Positions 1 to 9,081 are shown, numbered from the stretch's first letter. The stretch: 19,252 bases of DNA from an uncultured Dechloromonas sp. (GCA_946477505.1 CAMKYP010000018.1:1-19252), one strand, 5' to 3'. A program made the numbers and translations. Notes: a model not told the origin generated them from the letters alone.

Positions 1-3000
1 TACGACGAGGATTACGACTGGCGCGCCACCGATCTCAAGGGCGCCATCAACAACTGGTCGCTCGACGCGATGCACAAGCTGACCGACAGCGTTTTCGTCG
101 GGCGCTTCCTGACCGAGCAGAAACCCAACAAGCGCAACGTGACCTTCATCCCGGTGGAGGAAATCAAGGAACTGCGCGAACCGGGCATCTACATCGCCGT
201 GATGAGCCAGCCCAACCGTTTCCGCTACGACTATCAGGTCACCTATTTCTACGTCAGCGATCTTGGCCTTGCCACCCGCCTGTTCACCAAGGGGGCGGAT
301 GCCTACGTCAGTTCGCTGACCAGCGGCAAGGCGGTGTCCGGCGTCGAAGTGGCGTGGATGGACGAGAACGCCAAGGTCGTCGCCCGCGCCGAAACCGACG
401 GCAACGGTCGCGCCGCCTTTGTCGAGCGCCCGGCCAGCGCCAAGGTGGTCGTCGCCCGCCAGGGTCAGCAGATCTCGATGATCACCCTCAAGGAGCCGGC
501 GCTCGACCTGTCCGAATACGATGTCGCCGGGTTGCCGGGCCGTCCGGTGCGCCTGTTTGCCTACTCCGGCCGCAACCTCTACCGGCCGGGCGAACAGTTC
601 GATTTGTCGGTGCTGGCGCGCGACGCCGACGGCCGGCCGGTTGCGCCGCAGCCGATCCAGGCTATCCTGCGCCGGCCTGATGGCAAGAGCCAGTTCACCG
701 CCACCTGGCAGCCCGATGCCAAACTGGGGGGCTACTACCAGAGCCGTATCGAATTGCCGGTCGATGCGCCGACCGGATTCTGGACGCTGGAGCTGCGCGC
801 CGATCCGGCCGACAAGCTGGCGACGACCAGCTATCGCTTCGGCGTCGAGGAATTCATGCCCGAACGCATGAAGCTCGACCTGTCGAGCAAGCAGGCGACG
901 GTGTCGCCGGACGACAACCTGACCATCGCGGTCAAGGGCGCCTATCTCTACGGCGCGCCGGCTGCCGGCAACCAGTTGCTCGGTGTGGCCGTCTTCGAGC
1001 GCCAGAAGAATCCGCTCGCCCAGAAACTGCCGGGCTTCGAGTTCGGCGATACCAACGAGGACAGCCAGCGCGAGCGCGTCGAACTGGAGCAGAACGTCCT
1101 GGACGAGAACGGCGACCTGAGTCTCGACGTCGACCTGTCGCCGGCCAAGGGCAAGCGCTCGCCCTATACTGTGCGGACGACACTGAGCCTGCTCGAAACC
1201 GGCGGCCGCCCGGTGGTGCGCAATTTTGAACGGGTCATCTGGCCGGCGCCGGTGCTGGTCGGCGTGCGGCCGCTGTTCACCGGCGACTACGCCCGCGAAG
1301 GCAGCGTAGCGCAGTTCGAGGTCATCCGTGCCAACGCCGACGGCAAGCTGTTTGCCGGCAAGGCGCTGCCGGTCCGCCTGTTCCGCGAGAACCGCGACTA
1401 CTACTGGCGTTTCGACGACCAGCGTGGCTGGCACAGTGGCTTCACCGAAACCGACGAACTGGTCGATACCGGCAGCGTGAGCATCGCCGACGGCGCGCGT
1501 GGCAAGCTCGGCCTGCCGGTCAAGTACGGCCGCTACCGGCTGGAGATCAGCGATCCGGAAACCCGCCAGGTGACGAAGGTTCGTTTCTACGCCGGTTGGA
1601 GCGCGCGCGGCGATGAAACGCAGGGCGTGCGTCCGGACCGTGTCGCGCTGAAATTCGACAAGCCGGCCTACAAGGACGGCGAGACCGCGAAGCTGACCAT
1701 CACCCCACCGCATGCCGGCGAGGCGCTGGTCACCGTCGAGGGGGACAAGACCCTGTGGCTGAAACGCATCGCGGTACCGGCCGATGGCACGACGCTCGAC
1801 ATTCCGGTCGACAAGGATTGGAAGCGCCACGACCTGTACGTGTCGGTGGCCGTGCTCCGTCCTGGCAACAGCGGCGAGAAGGTCACTCCGGCCCGCGCCC
1901 TGGGCCTGACGCATCTGCCGCTTGACCGTGGCGACCGCAAGCTGGCCGTCACGCTGGAAGCCCCGAAGAAAATGCTGCCGGAAACCAAGCTGAAGGTGAA
2001 GGTCAAGGCCCCGGCTGCCGCCGGCCAGAAGGCGGTAGTGACGCTGTCGGCGGTCGATGTCGGCATCCTCAACATCACCCGCTTCACGACGCCCGACCCG
2101 CACGGCCATTTCTTCGGCAAGCAGCGCTACGGCGCCGACCAGTACGACGTCTACGGCCGCCTGATCGAGAAGATGGCCGGCCAGAAGGGCAAGCTGAAGT
2201 TCGGCGGCGATGCCGCGCCCAAGGCGACCAAGAGCCTGCCCAAGAAGGTCCGGCTGGTCGATCTGTTCTCCGGGCCGGTCGAGTTGAACGCCCAGGGCGA
2301 GGCCGAAGTGGCGCTCGATGTGCCCGACTTCAACGGCACGCTGCGCCTGATGGCCGTGGTCGCAGCACCGGATAAGTTCGGTAACGCCGAGGCGGAAACC
2401 GTGGTGGCCGCGCCGCTGGTCGCCGAACTGATGACGCCGCGCTTCCTCACCGTTGGCGATAACGCGACGGTCGCGCTCGATCTGCACAACCTGTCGGGCG
2501 AGGTGCAGAAGCTCAAGGTGCGCGTCATCAACGGCGACGGACTGAAGGTGGCGAATGCCGAGCGCGAACTGGAACTCAAGGACCAGCAGAAGCAGACCCT
2601 GCGCTTCGCCGTCGAGGCGGGCAGTGCTTTCGGCCTGACCGATGTGCGCGTGGCCGTGAGCAGCGCCAGCGGCCTCAAGCAGGAACGCAGCTTCGGCCTG
2701 CAGGTCCAGGCGGCGACACCGCAACAGCAGGTCATGAAACTGCTGGCGGTCGGCCCCGGCGAAAGCATCGATATCAAGGAGGCCGAGCTGGGCGGATTCA
2801 TCAAGAGCACCGTGCAATCGCACTTGGTGATTTCCGACAAGGCGCCGATCGATGTGCGCGGCGCCATCCAGGGCTTGCTGACCTATCCTTACGGCTGTGC
2901 CGAGCAGACCACGTCGACCGCCTACCCGCATGTTTTGGTCGATGAGGAGGGCGCCAGACTCTTCGGGCTGAAGGCCTACAGCCGCGAGCAACGGGCCGAC

Positions 3001-4386
3001 ATGCTGGGCAAGGCGATTGCCCGCCTCGGCGCCATGCAGGCGCCGAACGGCGGTTTCAGCCTGTGGGGCAACGTCTCCGAGTACCAGTACTGGCTCTCGG
3101 CCTACGTCGGCAACTTCCTGCTCGATGCTCGCGAACAGGGCTTCGGCGTCCCGGAAACGATGCACAAGAATGCCATGGAATTCCTGCTCAAGAACCTGCA
3201 GGAGGGGGCTGCCGGCCTGCCGTCGGGCAAGGTCGTCTATCGCGAAAATGGCTGGCAGGACTACCGTTACGCCGGGTCTGGCCGCTTTGGCGTGCTGGCC
3301 TATGGTGGTTACGTACTGGCGCGTGAGTCGAAGGCGCCACTGTCCACGCTGCGCCAGATGTTCGAGCTGCGCGAGCAGGCCCACTCGGGGCTGGCGCTGG
3401 TCCATCTCGGCTTGGCGCTCAAGCTGATGGGCGACGAGACGCGCGCCCAGACGGCGCTCGCCGAAGGGGTGAAGAAGAGTCGCGATACCGGCTACTGGTG
3501 GGGCGATTACGGCAGTCCGCTGCGTGATGCTGCCCTGTCCTATGCACTGCTCGAACGCCACAAGCTGAAGGTCGAGGGCAAGGACAACCTGGTTGCCATT
3601 GCCGCAGCGGAGCTGGGCAAGAACCGCTACACCAGCACGCAGGAAAAACTCGCGTTGTTCCTGCTCGGCCGCAACTTTGTCGGCAAGGCGGAAGGCGAAA
3701 CGAGTTGGAGCGCCGAGTTCGCCGACAAGGACAAACCGGAGAGCGTCACCGCCTCGGGCAATCTGGTCCGTCCGCTGACGGCGTCGGCCTTGCAGGGCGG
3801 TGTGCGCATCAAGAACACGCACAAGGAAAAGCTCTACGTGCAACTGAGCCTGAGCGGCCACCCGGCAAAGATGCCGGCCAACCGCGACGACGCCATCGCC
3901 CTGTCGCGCGACCTGTTCGAGGCCGACGGCAAGCCGATGCGGCCGCGTGCGCTGCGCGTCGGCGAGTCGGTCATCGTGCGCATCAACGTCAATCCGCGCA
4001 GCTGGGTGAATACCGGCATGGTGGTCGACAAGATTCCGGCTGGCCTGGAAATCGAGAACCTCAACATCGCGCAAGGCGAGGGCATCGCCAGCACGACCAT
4101 CGACCGGGTCAATCCGGCCGAGGCCATGCAGGACCCGCGCATCCAGCACGTCGAGTTCCGCGATGACCGCTTTGTCGTCGCCGCCCGCCTGCAGGGCAAG
4201 TTGAGCCTGTTCTACCGGGCGCGGGTCGTGACGCCGGGCAAGTTTGTCTTCCCGCCGATCTATGCCGAGGATATGTACCGTCCCGATGTTTATGGTCTGG
4301 CGACCGGCGAAGCGACGCTGACCGTCACCGACGGCAAGGAGGCCAGGGAAAAGGCGGCGCCGGCCTCGACACCCGCCAAGCCCTGA
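1..4386 (+). CDS. yfhM: Bacterial alpha-2-macroglobulin family protein, 5' end cut off
   Basis: The reading frame is open from base 1 (YDEDYDWRATDLKG...), so the gene starts outside the window; the ATG at 70 is internal. 1461 residues remain. The hallmark is the thioester motif YGCAEQ, with Cys at visible residue 966 (2896-2898) and Gln at 969 (2905-2907). In this family these residues cross-link to a protease that has cut the bait region. Beta-rich macroglobulin-type segments precede it, and an alpha-helical thioester domain (including GGFSLWG) follows. In E. coli YfhM, as I recall, the cysteine is near residue 1187, so perhaps 220 or more N-terminal residues are missing, including any signal peptide or lipobox. 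The protein is expected to be periplasmic and inner-membrane anchored. pbpC starts 6 nt after the stop, the usual partner arrangement: protease trapping beside cell-wall repair. The family is certain; the exact full length is not. Confidence 0.95.
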   Translation, partial: YDEDYDWRATDLKGAINNWSLDAMHKLTDSVFVGRFLTEQKPNKRNVTFIPVEEIKELREPGIYIAVMSQPNRFRYDYQVTYFYVSDLGLATRLFTKGADAYVSSLTSGKAVSGVEVAWMDENAKVVARAETDGNGRAAFVERPASAKVVVARQGQQISMITLKEPALDLSEYDVAGLPGRPVRLFAYSGRNLYRPGEQFDLSVLARDADGRPVAPQPIQAILRRPDGKSQFTATWQPDAKLGGYYQSRIELPVDAPTGFWTLELRADPADKLATTSYRFGVEEFMPERMKLDLSSKQATVSPDDNLTIAVKGAYLYGAPAAGNQLLGVAVFERQKNPLAQKLPGFEFGDTNEDSQRERVELEQNVLDENGDLSLDVDLSPAKGKRSPYTVRTTLSLLETGGRPVVRNFERVIWPAPVLVGVRPLFTGDYAREGSVAQFEVIRANADGKLFAGKALPVRLFRENRDYYWRFDDQRGWHSGFTETDELVDTGSVSIADGARGKLGLPVKYGRYRLEISDPETRQVTKVRFYAGWSARGDETQGVRPDRVALKFDKPAYKDGETAKLTITPPHAGEALVTVEGDKTLWLKRIAVPADGTTLDIPVDKDWKRHDLYVSVAVLRPGNSGEKVTPARALGLTHLPLDRGDRKLAVTLEAPKKMLPETKLKVKVKAPAAAGQKAVVTLSAVDVGILNITRFTTPDPHGHFFGKQRYGADQYDVYGRLIEKMAGQKGKLKFGGDAAPKATKSLPKKVRLVDLFSGPVELNAQGEAEVALDVPDFNGTLRLMAVVAAPDKFGNAEAETVVAAPLVAELMTPRFLTVGDNATVALDLHNLSGEVQKLKVRVINGDGLKVANAERELELKDQQKQTLRFAVEAGSAFGLTDVRVAVSSASGLKQERSFGLQVQAATPQQQVMKLLAVGPGESIDIKEAELGGFIKSTVQSHLVISDKAPIDVRGAIQGLLTYPYGCAEQTTSTAYPHVLVDEEGARLFGLKAYSREQRADMLGKAIARLGAMQAPNGGFSLWGNVSEYQYWLSAYVGNFLLDAREQGFGVPETMHKNAMEFLLKNLQEGAAGLPSGKVVYRENGWQDYRYAGSGRFGVLAYGGYVLARESKAPLSTLRQMFELREQAHSGLALVHLGLALKLMGDETRAQTALAEGVKKSRDTGYWWGDYGSPLRDAALSYALLERHKLKVEGKDNLVAIAAAELGKNRYTSTQEKLALFLLGRNFVGKAEGETSWSAEFADKDKPESVTASGNLVRPLTASALQGGVRIKNTHKEKLYVQLSLSGHPAKMPANRDDAIALSRDLFEADGKPMRPRALRVGESVIVRINVNPRSWVNTGMVVDKIPAGLEIENLNIAQGEGIASTTIDRVNPAEAMQDPRIQHVEFRDDRFVVAARLQGKLSLFYRARVVTPGKFVFPPIYAEDMYRPDVYGLATGEATLTVTDGKEAREKAAPASTPAKP

Positions 4387-4392
4387 TCGCGC

Positions 4393-6735
4393 GTGGGGTT
4401 GGTCGGAGGATTTGCACCCTGGCGTGGCCGGCTGAAACGCTTGCCGCGCTGGGTGTGGTTCGTCTTGACAGTGCTGGCCGCGCTGCTGGCACTCGACCGG
4501 GCCTTCCCGCCGCGCGTGCCCGGCCGCGATGCCCCGCATGCGCTGCTCATCGTCGCCCGCGACGGCACGCCGTTGCGCGCCTTTCCCGATCGCGACCACG
4601 TCTGGCGGCATCCAGTGACGCTCGCCGAGGTGTCGCCACGCTACCTCGAGGCGCTGGAAGCCTACGAGGATGGCTGGTTCCGCTGGCATCCCGGCGTCAA
4701 TCCGCTGGCTCTGGCCCGTGCGGCGTGGCAGTGGGCGCGTCACGGCCACATCGTGTCCGGCGGTTCGACGCTGACCATGCAGGTGGCGCGCATCCTCGAG
4801 CCCATGCCCAAGACGATACCGGGCAAGCTCAAGCAAATCCTGCGTGCCCTGCAGCTGGAAGCGCATTACTCCAAGGACGACATCCTCGGCATCTACGTCA
4901 ATTACGCGCCGATGGGCGGCGTGCTCGAAGGCGTCGAGGCGGCCAGCCGGGCCTATCTCGGCAAGCCGGCCCGGCTGTTGAGCCATGCCGATGCCGCGTT
5001 GCTCACCGTGCTGCCGCAGGCCCCGTCCCGCCTGCGTCCGGATCGTCAACCCGAGCGCGCCCGGCAGGCGCGGGACAAGGTGCTGCAGCGGATGGCCGGT
5101 ACGTGGTCCGATGCCGATATCCGGGATGCACTGCAGGAGCCGGTTATCGCCCAGACGGTGCGCGACCCGCTGCTCGCCCCGCTGCTTGCCGAGCGGCTGC
5201 GCAAGGAGGCGGCTGGTCGCCAGCGTATCGATACCACGCTCGATGCCCAGGCGCAGCAGACGGTCGAACTGCTGCTGACGCATCGCCTTGGCGCCTTGCC
5301 CCCACGCGTGTCGATGGCCGCGCTGGTGGTCGATAACGAAACGCTGGAGGTCCGCGCCTACGCTGGCTCGGCGGATTTCGCCGACAGCGACCGCTTCGCC
5401 CACGTCGACATGGTGCGTGCCTCACGTTCGCCGGGGTCGACGCTGAAGCCCTTCCTCTACGGGTTGGCGCTGGACGAGGGGCTGATCCATTCCGAGTCGC
5501 TGCTCGGCGACGTGCCGCAGTCCTTCGGCGGCTACCAGCCGGGCAATTTCCAGCAGAGCTTTCATGGGCCGGTCAGTGTTTCCGAAGCGCTGGTCAAGTC
5601 GCTCAACGTGCCGGCCGTCGAAGTGCTCGAGCGCCTCGATCCCAAGCGTTTCGTCGCGGCGCTGCGGCGTGGCGGCTTGAAACTCGATTTTCCCAAGGGC
5701 GAGTCGCCCAACCTGTCGGTCATTCTTGGCGGTGCCGGCACTTCGCTGGAACAACTGGTCGGTGCCTACACGGCGTTCGCGCGTCAGGGTATCGCCGGCA
5801 AGCCGCGCTATACGCCGGATGCGCCCAGGGTGGAGCAGCGCATGTTGTCGGAGGGGGCGGCCTTCATCATCCGCGACATTCTCGAATCGGGTGGTCCGGT
5901 CGGTCGCGCGGTCGAGGCGGGGAGCGGCATACGACGTGGCGTTGCCTGGAAGACCGGGACCAGCTTCGGTTTTCGTGATGCCTGGGCCATCGGCGTTTCC
6001 GACCGGCTGACGGTTGGCGTCTGGGTCGGCCGGCCGGATGGCACGCCCAACCCCGGGTTCTTCGGTGCCAATATCGCGGCGCCGCTGCTGGTCGACATTT
6101 TCAGCGCGCTCGATCAGCAGCCGGCGGTTACGCGCACGCCGCCGTCGTCGGTCAGTCAGCAGAAGGTGTGCTGGCCGCTGGGCGGGCGCTACGATCCCGA
6201 TGAAGATGGTTTGTGCCATCGCCAGGCACTTGCCTGGCTGCTCAATGACACGGCACCGCCGACCTTTCCGGATCGCCTGCGCGGCGGCGAAGTGCGCTAC
6301 AGCTATCAGGTCGATGCGGCGAGCGGCTTGCGTGTGACGCCGGCGTGCAGCGAGCGGCCGCGCCGCCAGGTCGAGGCCGTGCGCTGGCCGGCGGCGCTCG
6401 AGCCCTGGCTGGGAGCGGAGCTGCGCCGCAAGGCCCTGCCGCCAGCGTGGAATCCTCAATGCCGCCAGCAGGCTGAGCCGGAGGCCGGCCTGCGCATTTC
6501 GGGCATCACCGACGGCGAAGTGATCAAGCGTGTGCGGGCCGATCAGGAGCCTGTGGTCCGGCTGGAGGTGCGTGGCCAGCGAGGGCAAGTTTACTGGTTG
6601 CTCAATGGCAAACTGGTCGCCCATCGCCCGGCCAGCCTGCCATTGATCCAGCGGCTGAGTGAGACGGGGCGCATGGATGTGACGGTGATGGACGATCATG
6701 GTCGTTTTGATAAGGTCAGCTTCAGTGTTCGTTAA
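4393..6735 (+). CDS. pbpC: Penicillin-binding protein 1C, bifunctional peptidoglycan synthase
   Basis: About 780 residues, close to the 770 of E. coli PbpC, and colinear with it. A single N-terminal membrane helix (about residues 19-36) is followed by a GT51 glycosyltransferase domain, with catalytic Glu92 in YEDGWF and SGGSTLTMQ at 122-130. A transpeptidase domain comes next: SxxK as S349-T-L-K352, SxN as S403-L-N405 and KTG at 520-522. A C-terminal PbpC-type domain (about 690-780) closes the protein. All catalytic residues are present, so it should polymerise glycan and cross-link peptides in the periplasm. The start is uncertain. GTG 4393 has no good ribosome site, whereas a GGAGG-like run at 4405-4409 lies inside the frame and would serve a later non-ATG start (TTG 4441 or GTG 4453), with little effect on the membrane helix. 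The 6-nt gap suggests translational coupling to the macroglobulin gene. Confidence 0.95.
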   Translation: MGLVGGFAPWRGRLKRLPRWVWFVLTVLAALLALDRAFPPRVPGRDAPHALLIVARDGTPLRAFPDRDHVWRHPVTLAEVSPRYLEALEAYEDGWFRWHPGVNPLALARAAWQWARHGHIVSGGSTLTMQVARILEPMPKTIPGKLKQILRALQLEAHYSKDDILGIYVNYAPMGGVLEGVEAASRAYLGKPARLLSHADAALLTVLPQAPSRLRPDRQPERARQARDKVLQRMAGTWSDADIRDALQEPVIAQTVRDPLLAPLLAERLRKEAAGRQRIDTTLDAQAQQTVELLLTHRLGALPPRVSMAALVVDNETLEVRAYAGSADFADSDRFAHVDMVRASRSPGSTLKPFLYGLALDEGLIHSESLLGDVPQSFGGYQPGNFQQSFHGPVSVSEALVKSLNVPAVEVLERLDPKRFVAALRRGGLKLDFPKGESPNLSVILGGAGTSLEQLVGAYTAFARQGIAGKPRYTPDAPRVEQRMLSEGAAFIIRDILESGGPVGRAVEAGSGIRRGVAWKTGTSFGFRDAWAIGVSDRLTVGVWVGRPDGTPNPGFFGANIAAPLLVDIFSALDQQPAVTRTPPSSVSQQKVCWPLGGRYDPDEDGLCHRQALAWLLNDTAPPTFPDRLRGGEVRYSYQVDAASGLRVTPACSERPRRQVEAVRWPAALEPWLGAELRRKALPPAWNPQCRQQAEPEAGLRISGITDGEVIKRVRADQEPVVRLEVRGQRGQVYWLLNGKLVAHRPASLPLIQRLSETGRMDVTVMDDHGRFDKVSFSVR

Positions 6736-6796
6736 CTGTCCGCTGTTGTGCTCGCTATATACTCGCGGCTGACCTTGTGACTACCGGACGACAGCC

Positions 6797-7468
6797 ATGC
6801 ATTTCCAATCCGTCACCTTCGATCTCGACGGGACCCTGCTCGACACCATCGCCGATCTGGCCGAAGGCTGCCGGTTGATGCTCGATGAAATCGGCGCACC
6901 GGCACGCAGCCAGGCCGAGGTGCACAGCTTTGTCGGCAAGGGCATGGCCGTGCTGGTCGAGCGCTGCCTGACGCATGGCACGCCGCCGACCGCCGAGGCG
7001 CTGCATGCCGCCATCGAGTCGTTCAAGCGCCACTACACCGAGGTGAACGGTCGCTTCACGCAAATCTATCCCGGCGTTCAGGAGGGGCTGGCGGCGTGGA
7101 AAGCGAGTGGCCTGAAAATGGGCGTCGTCACCAACAAGCCGGGCATGTTCACCGAAGCCCTGCTCGAACGCATGGGCATGACGGATTATTTCGATGTGAT
7201 CGTCTCCGGCGACACCACGGCGCACAAGAAGCCGCATCCGGAACCCATCCTGCACGCCTGTCGTTTGTTCGGCGTGCGACCGGATCGCAATTTGCATATC
7301 GGCGATTCGGAAAACGACATCCTCGCCGCCCGCGCCGCCGGTTGTCCGACCTTCTGCGTGCCCTATGGCTACAACGAAGGCAAGCCGGTGGACAGTGCCG
7401 ATTGCGATGCGCTAGTATCCGATCTGCTTGCCGCGTACCGGCAGGCGCTCACTTTCAAGACCTCCTGA
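6797..7468 (+). CDS. gph: Phosphoglycolate phosphatase, HAD family
   Basis: 223 residues, normal for Gph. It hydrolyses 2-phosphoglycolate to glycolate in the cytoplasm, salvaging the product of oxidative DNA-end damage or of RuBisCO oxygenation. All HAD motifs are visible: FDLDGTLLDT with nucleophile Asp9 and Asp11, motif II VVTNKPG with Thr112, motif III Lys in HKKPHPEP (144-145), and motif IV GDSENDILAA with Asp170 and Asp174. A helical cap lies between motifs I and II. ATG 6797 is the natural start because the HAD motif needs this N-terminus; no strong Shine-Dalgarno is seen. The 61-nt gap after pbpC holds a TATACT hexamer (6758-6763) that could be a -10 element but has no good -35. gph directly upstream of trpE is a common order in beta- and gammaproteobacteria. 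Other HAD phosphatases are similar, but motifs and context favour Gph. Confidence 0.92.
   Translation: MHFQSVTFDLDGTLLDTIADLAEGCRLMLDEIGAPARSQAEVHSFVGKGMAVLVERCLTHGTPPTAEALHAAIESFKRHYTEVNGRFTQIYPGVQEGLAAWKASGLKMGVVTNKPGMFTEALLERMGMTDYFDVIVSGDTTAHKKPHPEPILHACRLFGVRPDRNLHIGDSENDILAARAAGCPTFCVPYGYNEGKPVDSADCDALVSDLLAAYRQALTFKTS
7389..7418 (+). promoter_or_regulatory. Candidate sigma-70 promoter for the trp leader, inside gph
   Basis: TGGACA (7389-7394, 5 of 6 to the -35 consensus) and TAGTAT (7413-7418, 4 of 6 to the -10) are separated by 18 nt. Transcription would start near 7425, about 48 nt before the leader-peptide ATG. It lies within the last codons of gph, so it is constrained by protein coding. 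The leader could also be transcribed from upstream of gph. Confidence 0.3.
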
Positions 7469-7472
7469 CGAA

Positions 7473-7529
7473 ATGACCACCTTGCATCACTGGAATATCG
7501 AGCTTCGTTGGCGCCGCTGGCATCCGTAA
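7473..7529 (+). CDS. trpL: Trp-rich leader peptide upstream of trpE
   Basis: An 18-codon ORF, ATG 7473 to TAA 7527-7529, encodes MTTLHHWNIELRWRRWHP. Trp codons are at positions 7, 13 and 16 (7491, 7509 and 7518), and the last two lie within five codons of the stop. It begins 4 nt after the gph stop and ends 76 nt before the trpE ATG. A short Trp-rich ORF just before trpE is the signature of ribosome-mediated trp attenuation: low charged tRNA-Trp stalls the ribosome on these codons and changes folding of the leader RNA. No clear Shine-Dalgarno precedes it, so translation may be coupled to termination at gph. The peptide itself would have no separate function. Chance occurrence cannot be excluded from one sequence, but composition, length and position fit together. 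Confidence 0.7.
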   Translation: MTTLHHWNIELRWRRWHP

Positions 7530-7565
7530 TCACTCGCCCGTTTGGCGCCTGTACGCTTTGCAGCG
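7510..7565 (+). promoter_or_regulatory. Possible alternative RNA pairings in the trpE leader
   Basis: GGCGCC occurs at 7510-7515, overlapping the second Trp codon, and again at 7544-7549 beyond the leader stop. The copies can pair with each other, as strands 1:2 do in an attenuator. A second small hairpin, CGCT-TTGC-AGCG (7554-7565), could form downstream. A ribosome stalled at the Trp codons would mask the first GGCGCC and free the second. I do not see a strong GC hairpin followed by a U-run before the trpE start; the only T-run is TTTT at 7592-7595, next to the trpE ribosome site. Control may therefore act on trpE translation, or the terminator may be weak. Speculative. Confidence 0.35.
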
Positions 7566-7605
7566 CGCACCCAGTTTGCAACACCCCGTCATTTTGAGGC
7601 TCCCC

Positions 7606-9081
7606 ATGACTGAAACCGAATTCAACGCGCTGGCCGCGCAAGGCTACAACCGCATCCCCGTTTCGCTGGAGACGTTTGCCGACCTCGACACCCCGCTGTC
7701 GATCTACATGAAGCTGGCCAACGGACCTTATACCTACCTGCTCGAATCGGTGCAGGGCGGCGAGCGCTTCGGGCGCTACTCCATCATCGGCCTGGCCGCC
7801 TCGACCCGCATCGTCGTCAATGGCCATCAGGTGCTGGTGCTGACCGGCAACCGCATTGCCGAGCGTGAGGACGACACCAATCCGCTCGACTTCATCGGCA
7901 AGTACATGCAGCGCTTCCGCGCCCCGCCGGCCAGCGGCCTGCCGCGTTTCTGCGGCGGTCTGGTCGGCTGCTTCGGCTACGACACCGTACGCTACGTCGA
8001 GACTCGCCTGACCCGCACCCACAAGCCCGATGAAATCGGCACGCCGGATATCGGCCTGCTGCTGTCGGAAGAACTTGCCGTCGTCGACAACCTGTCCGGC
8101 AAGCTGACGCTGATCGTCTACGCCGAGCCCGGCTTCCCCGGCGCCTACCAGAAGGCGCGTAGCCGCCTGAAGGAATTACTGACCAAACTGCGCATGCCGG
8201 TCACCCTGCCCAGCGAACTGCCGGTGCATTCCGAGCCGGCGGTGTCCACCTTTGGCGAGGCCGCCTTCAAGCAGGCCGTGCTCAAGGCCAAGCGCTACAT
8301 TACCGAGGGCGACATCATGCAGGTCGTGCTCTCGCAACGCATGACCAAACCGTTCATGGCCAGCCCGCTGGCGCTGTATCGCACGCTGCGCAGCTTGAAT
8401 CCGTCACCCTACATGTTCTATTTCGATTTCGAGGATTACCACGTCGTCGGCGCCTCGCCGGAGATTCTGGTGCGCCTCGAAGGCGAGCGCGTCACCGTGC
8501 GGCCCATCGCCGGCACCCGCAAGCGCGGCGCCTCGCCGGAAGAGGATGCCGCGTTGGCCACCGAACTGCTGGCCGACGAAAAGGAGCGCGCCGAGCACAC
8601 CCAGCTGCTTGACCTTGGCCGCAACGACTGCGGCCGCGTCGCCCGCGTCGGAACGGTCAAGCTGACCGAGAACATGATCGTCGAGCGCTACTCGCACGTG
8701 ATGCATATCGTTTCCAACGTCGAAGGCAAGCTGCAGCCGGGGCTTGATGCGCTCGACGTGCTGCGTGCCACCTTCCCGGCCGGCACCGTCTCCGGCGCAC
8801 CCAAGGTGCGGGCCATGGAAATCATCGACGAGCTGGAACCGGTCAAGCGCGGCATTTACGCCGGCTCGGTCGGCTACCTCAGCTTCAATGGCGACATGGA
8901 CGTCGCCATTGCCATCCGCACCGGCGTGATCAAGGACAAGAAACTGCATGTCCAGGCCGGCGCCGGCATCGTTGCCGATTCGAACCCCGAATCGGAATGG
9001 CAGGAAACCCAGAACAAGGCCCGCGCTGTGCTGCGCGCCGCCGAACTGGCTGAACAGGGGCTGGATACCCGGTTCAACTGA
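7606..9081 (+). CDS. trpE: Anthranilate synthase component I
   Basis: Makes anthranilate from chorismate, the first committed step of tryptophan synthesis, using ammonia supplied by TrpG. ATG 7606 is chosen over an in-frame TTG at 7558: GAGG at 7596-7599 sits 6 nt before it and the protein then begins in the usual way (MTETEFNALAAQGYNRIPV). 491 residues, normal length. The N-terminal LLES motif (45-48) is the tryptophan feedback-binding element, so the enzyme should be inhibited by Trp. The chorismate-binding half carries PIAGTRKRG (300-308), LGRNDCGRVA (337-346), RYSHVMHIVSNVEG (361-374) and FPAGTVSGAPKVRAMEI (390-406). All catalytic motifs look intact. It stands alone: no trpG, trpD or trpC follows, and a terminator lies 22 nt after the stop, so the glutamine amidotransferase partner must be encoded elsewhere. 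Confidence 0.97.
   Translation: MTETEFNALAAQGYNRIPVSLETFADLDTPLSIYMKLANGPYTYLLESVQGGERFGRYSIIGLAASTRIVVNGHQVLVLTGNRIAEREDDTNPLDFIGKYMQRFRAPPASGLPRFCGGLVGCFGYDTVRYVETRLTRTHKPDEIGTPDIGLLLSEELAVVDNLSGKLTLIVYAEPGFPGAYQKARSRLKELLTKLRMPVTLPSELPVHSEPAVSTFGEAAFKQAVLKAKRYITEGDIMQVVLSQRMTKPFMASPLALYRTLRSLNPSPYMFYFDFEDYHVVGASPEILVRLEGERVTVRPIAGTRKRGASPEEDAALATELLADEKERAEHTQLLDLGRNDCGRVARVGTVKLTENMIVERYSHVMHIVSNVEGKLQPGLDALDVLRATFPAGTVSGAPKVRAMEIIDELEPVKRGIYAGSVGYLSFNGDMDVAIAIRTGVIKDKKLHVQAGAGIVADSNPESEWQETQNKARAVLRAAELAEQGLDTRFN

Noticed and set aside
5422..6699. A 425-codon open frame on the - strand under pbpC
   Set aside because: Antisense shadow of the transpeptidase part of pbpC; low-complexity His/Arg/Gln-rich translation and no recognisable motif.
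7412..7420. CTAGTA near the possible -10 as a TrpR operator half-site
   Set aside because: Only a short half-match without the symmetric partner, and TrpR repression is mainly a gammaproteobacterial feature.
7558..7605. TTG at 7558 as the trpE start
   Set aside because: ATG 7606 has a well-placed GAGG and gives the family-typical N-terminus; the extra 16 residues do not resemble TrpE and overlap the leader RNA.
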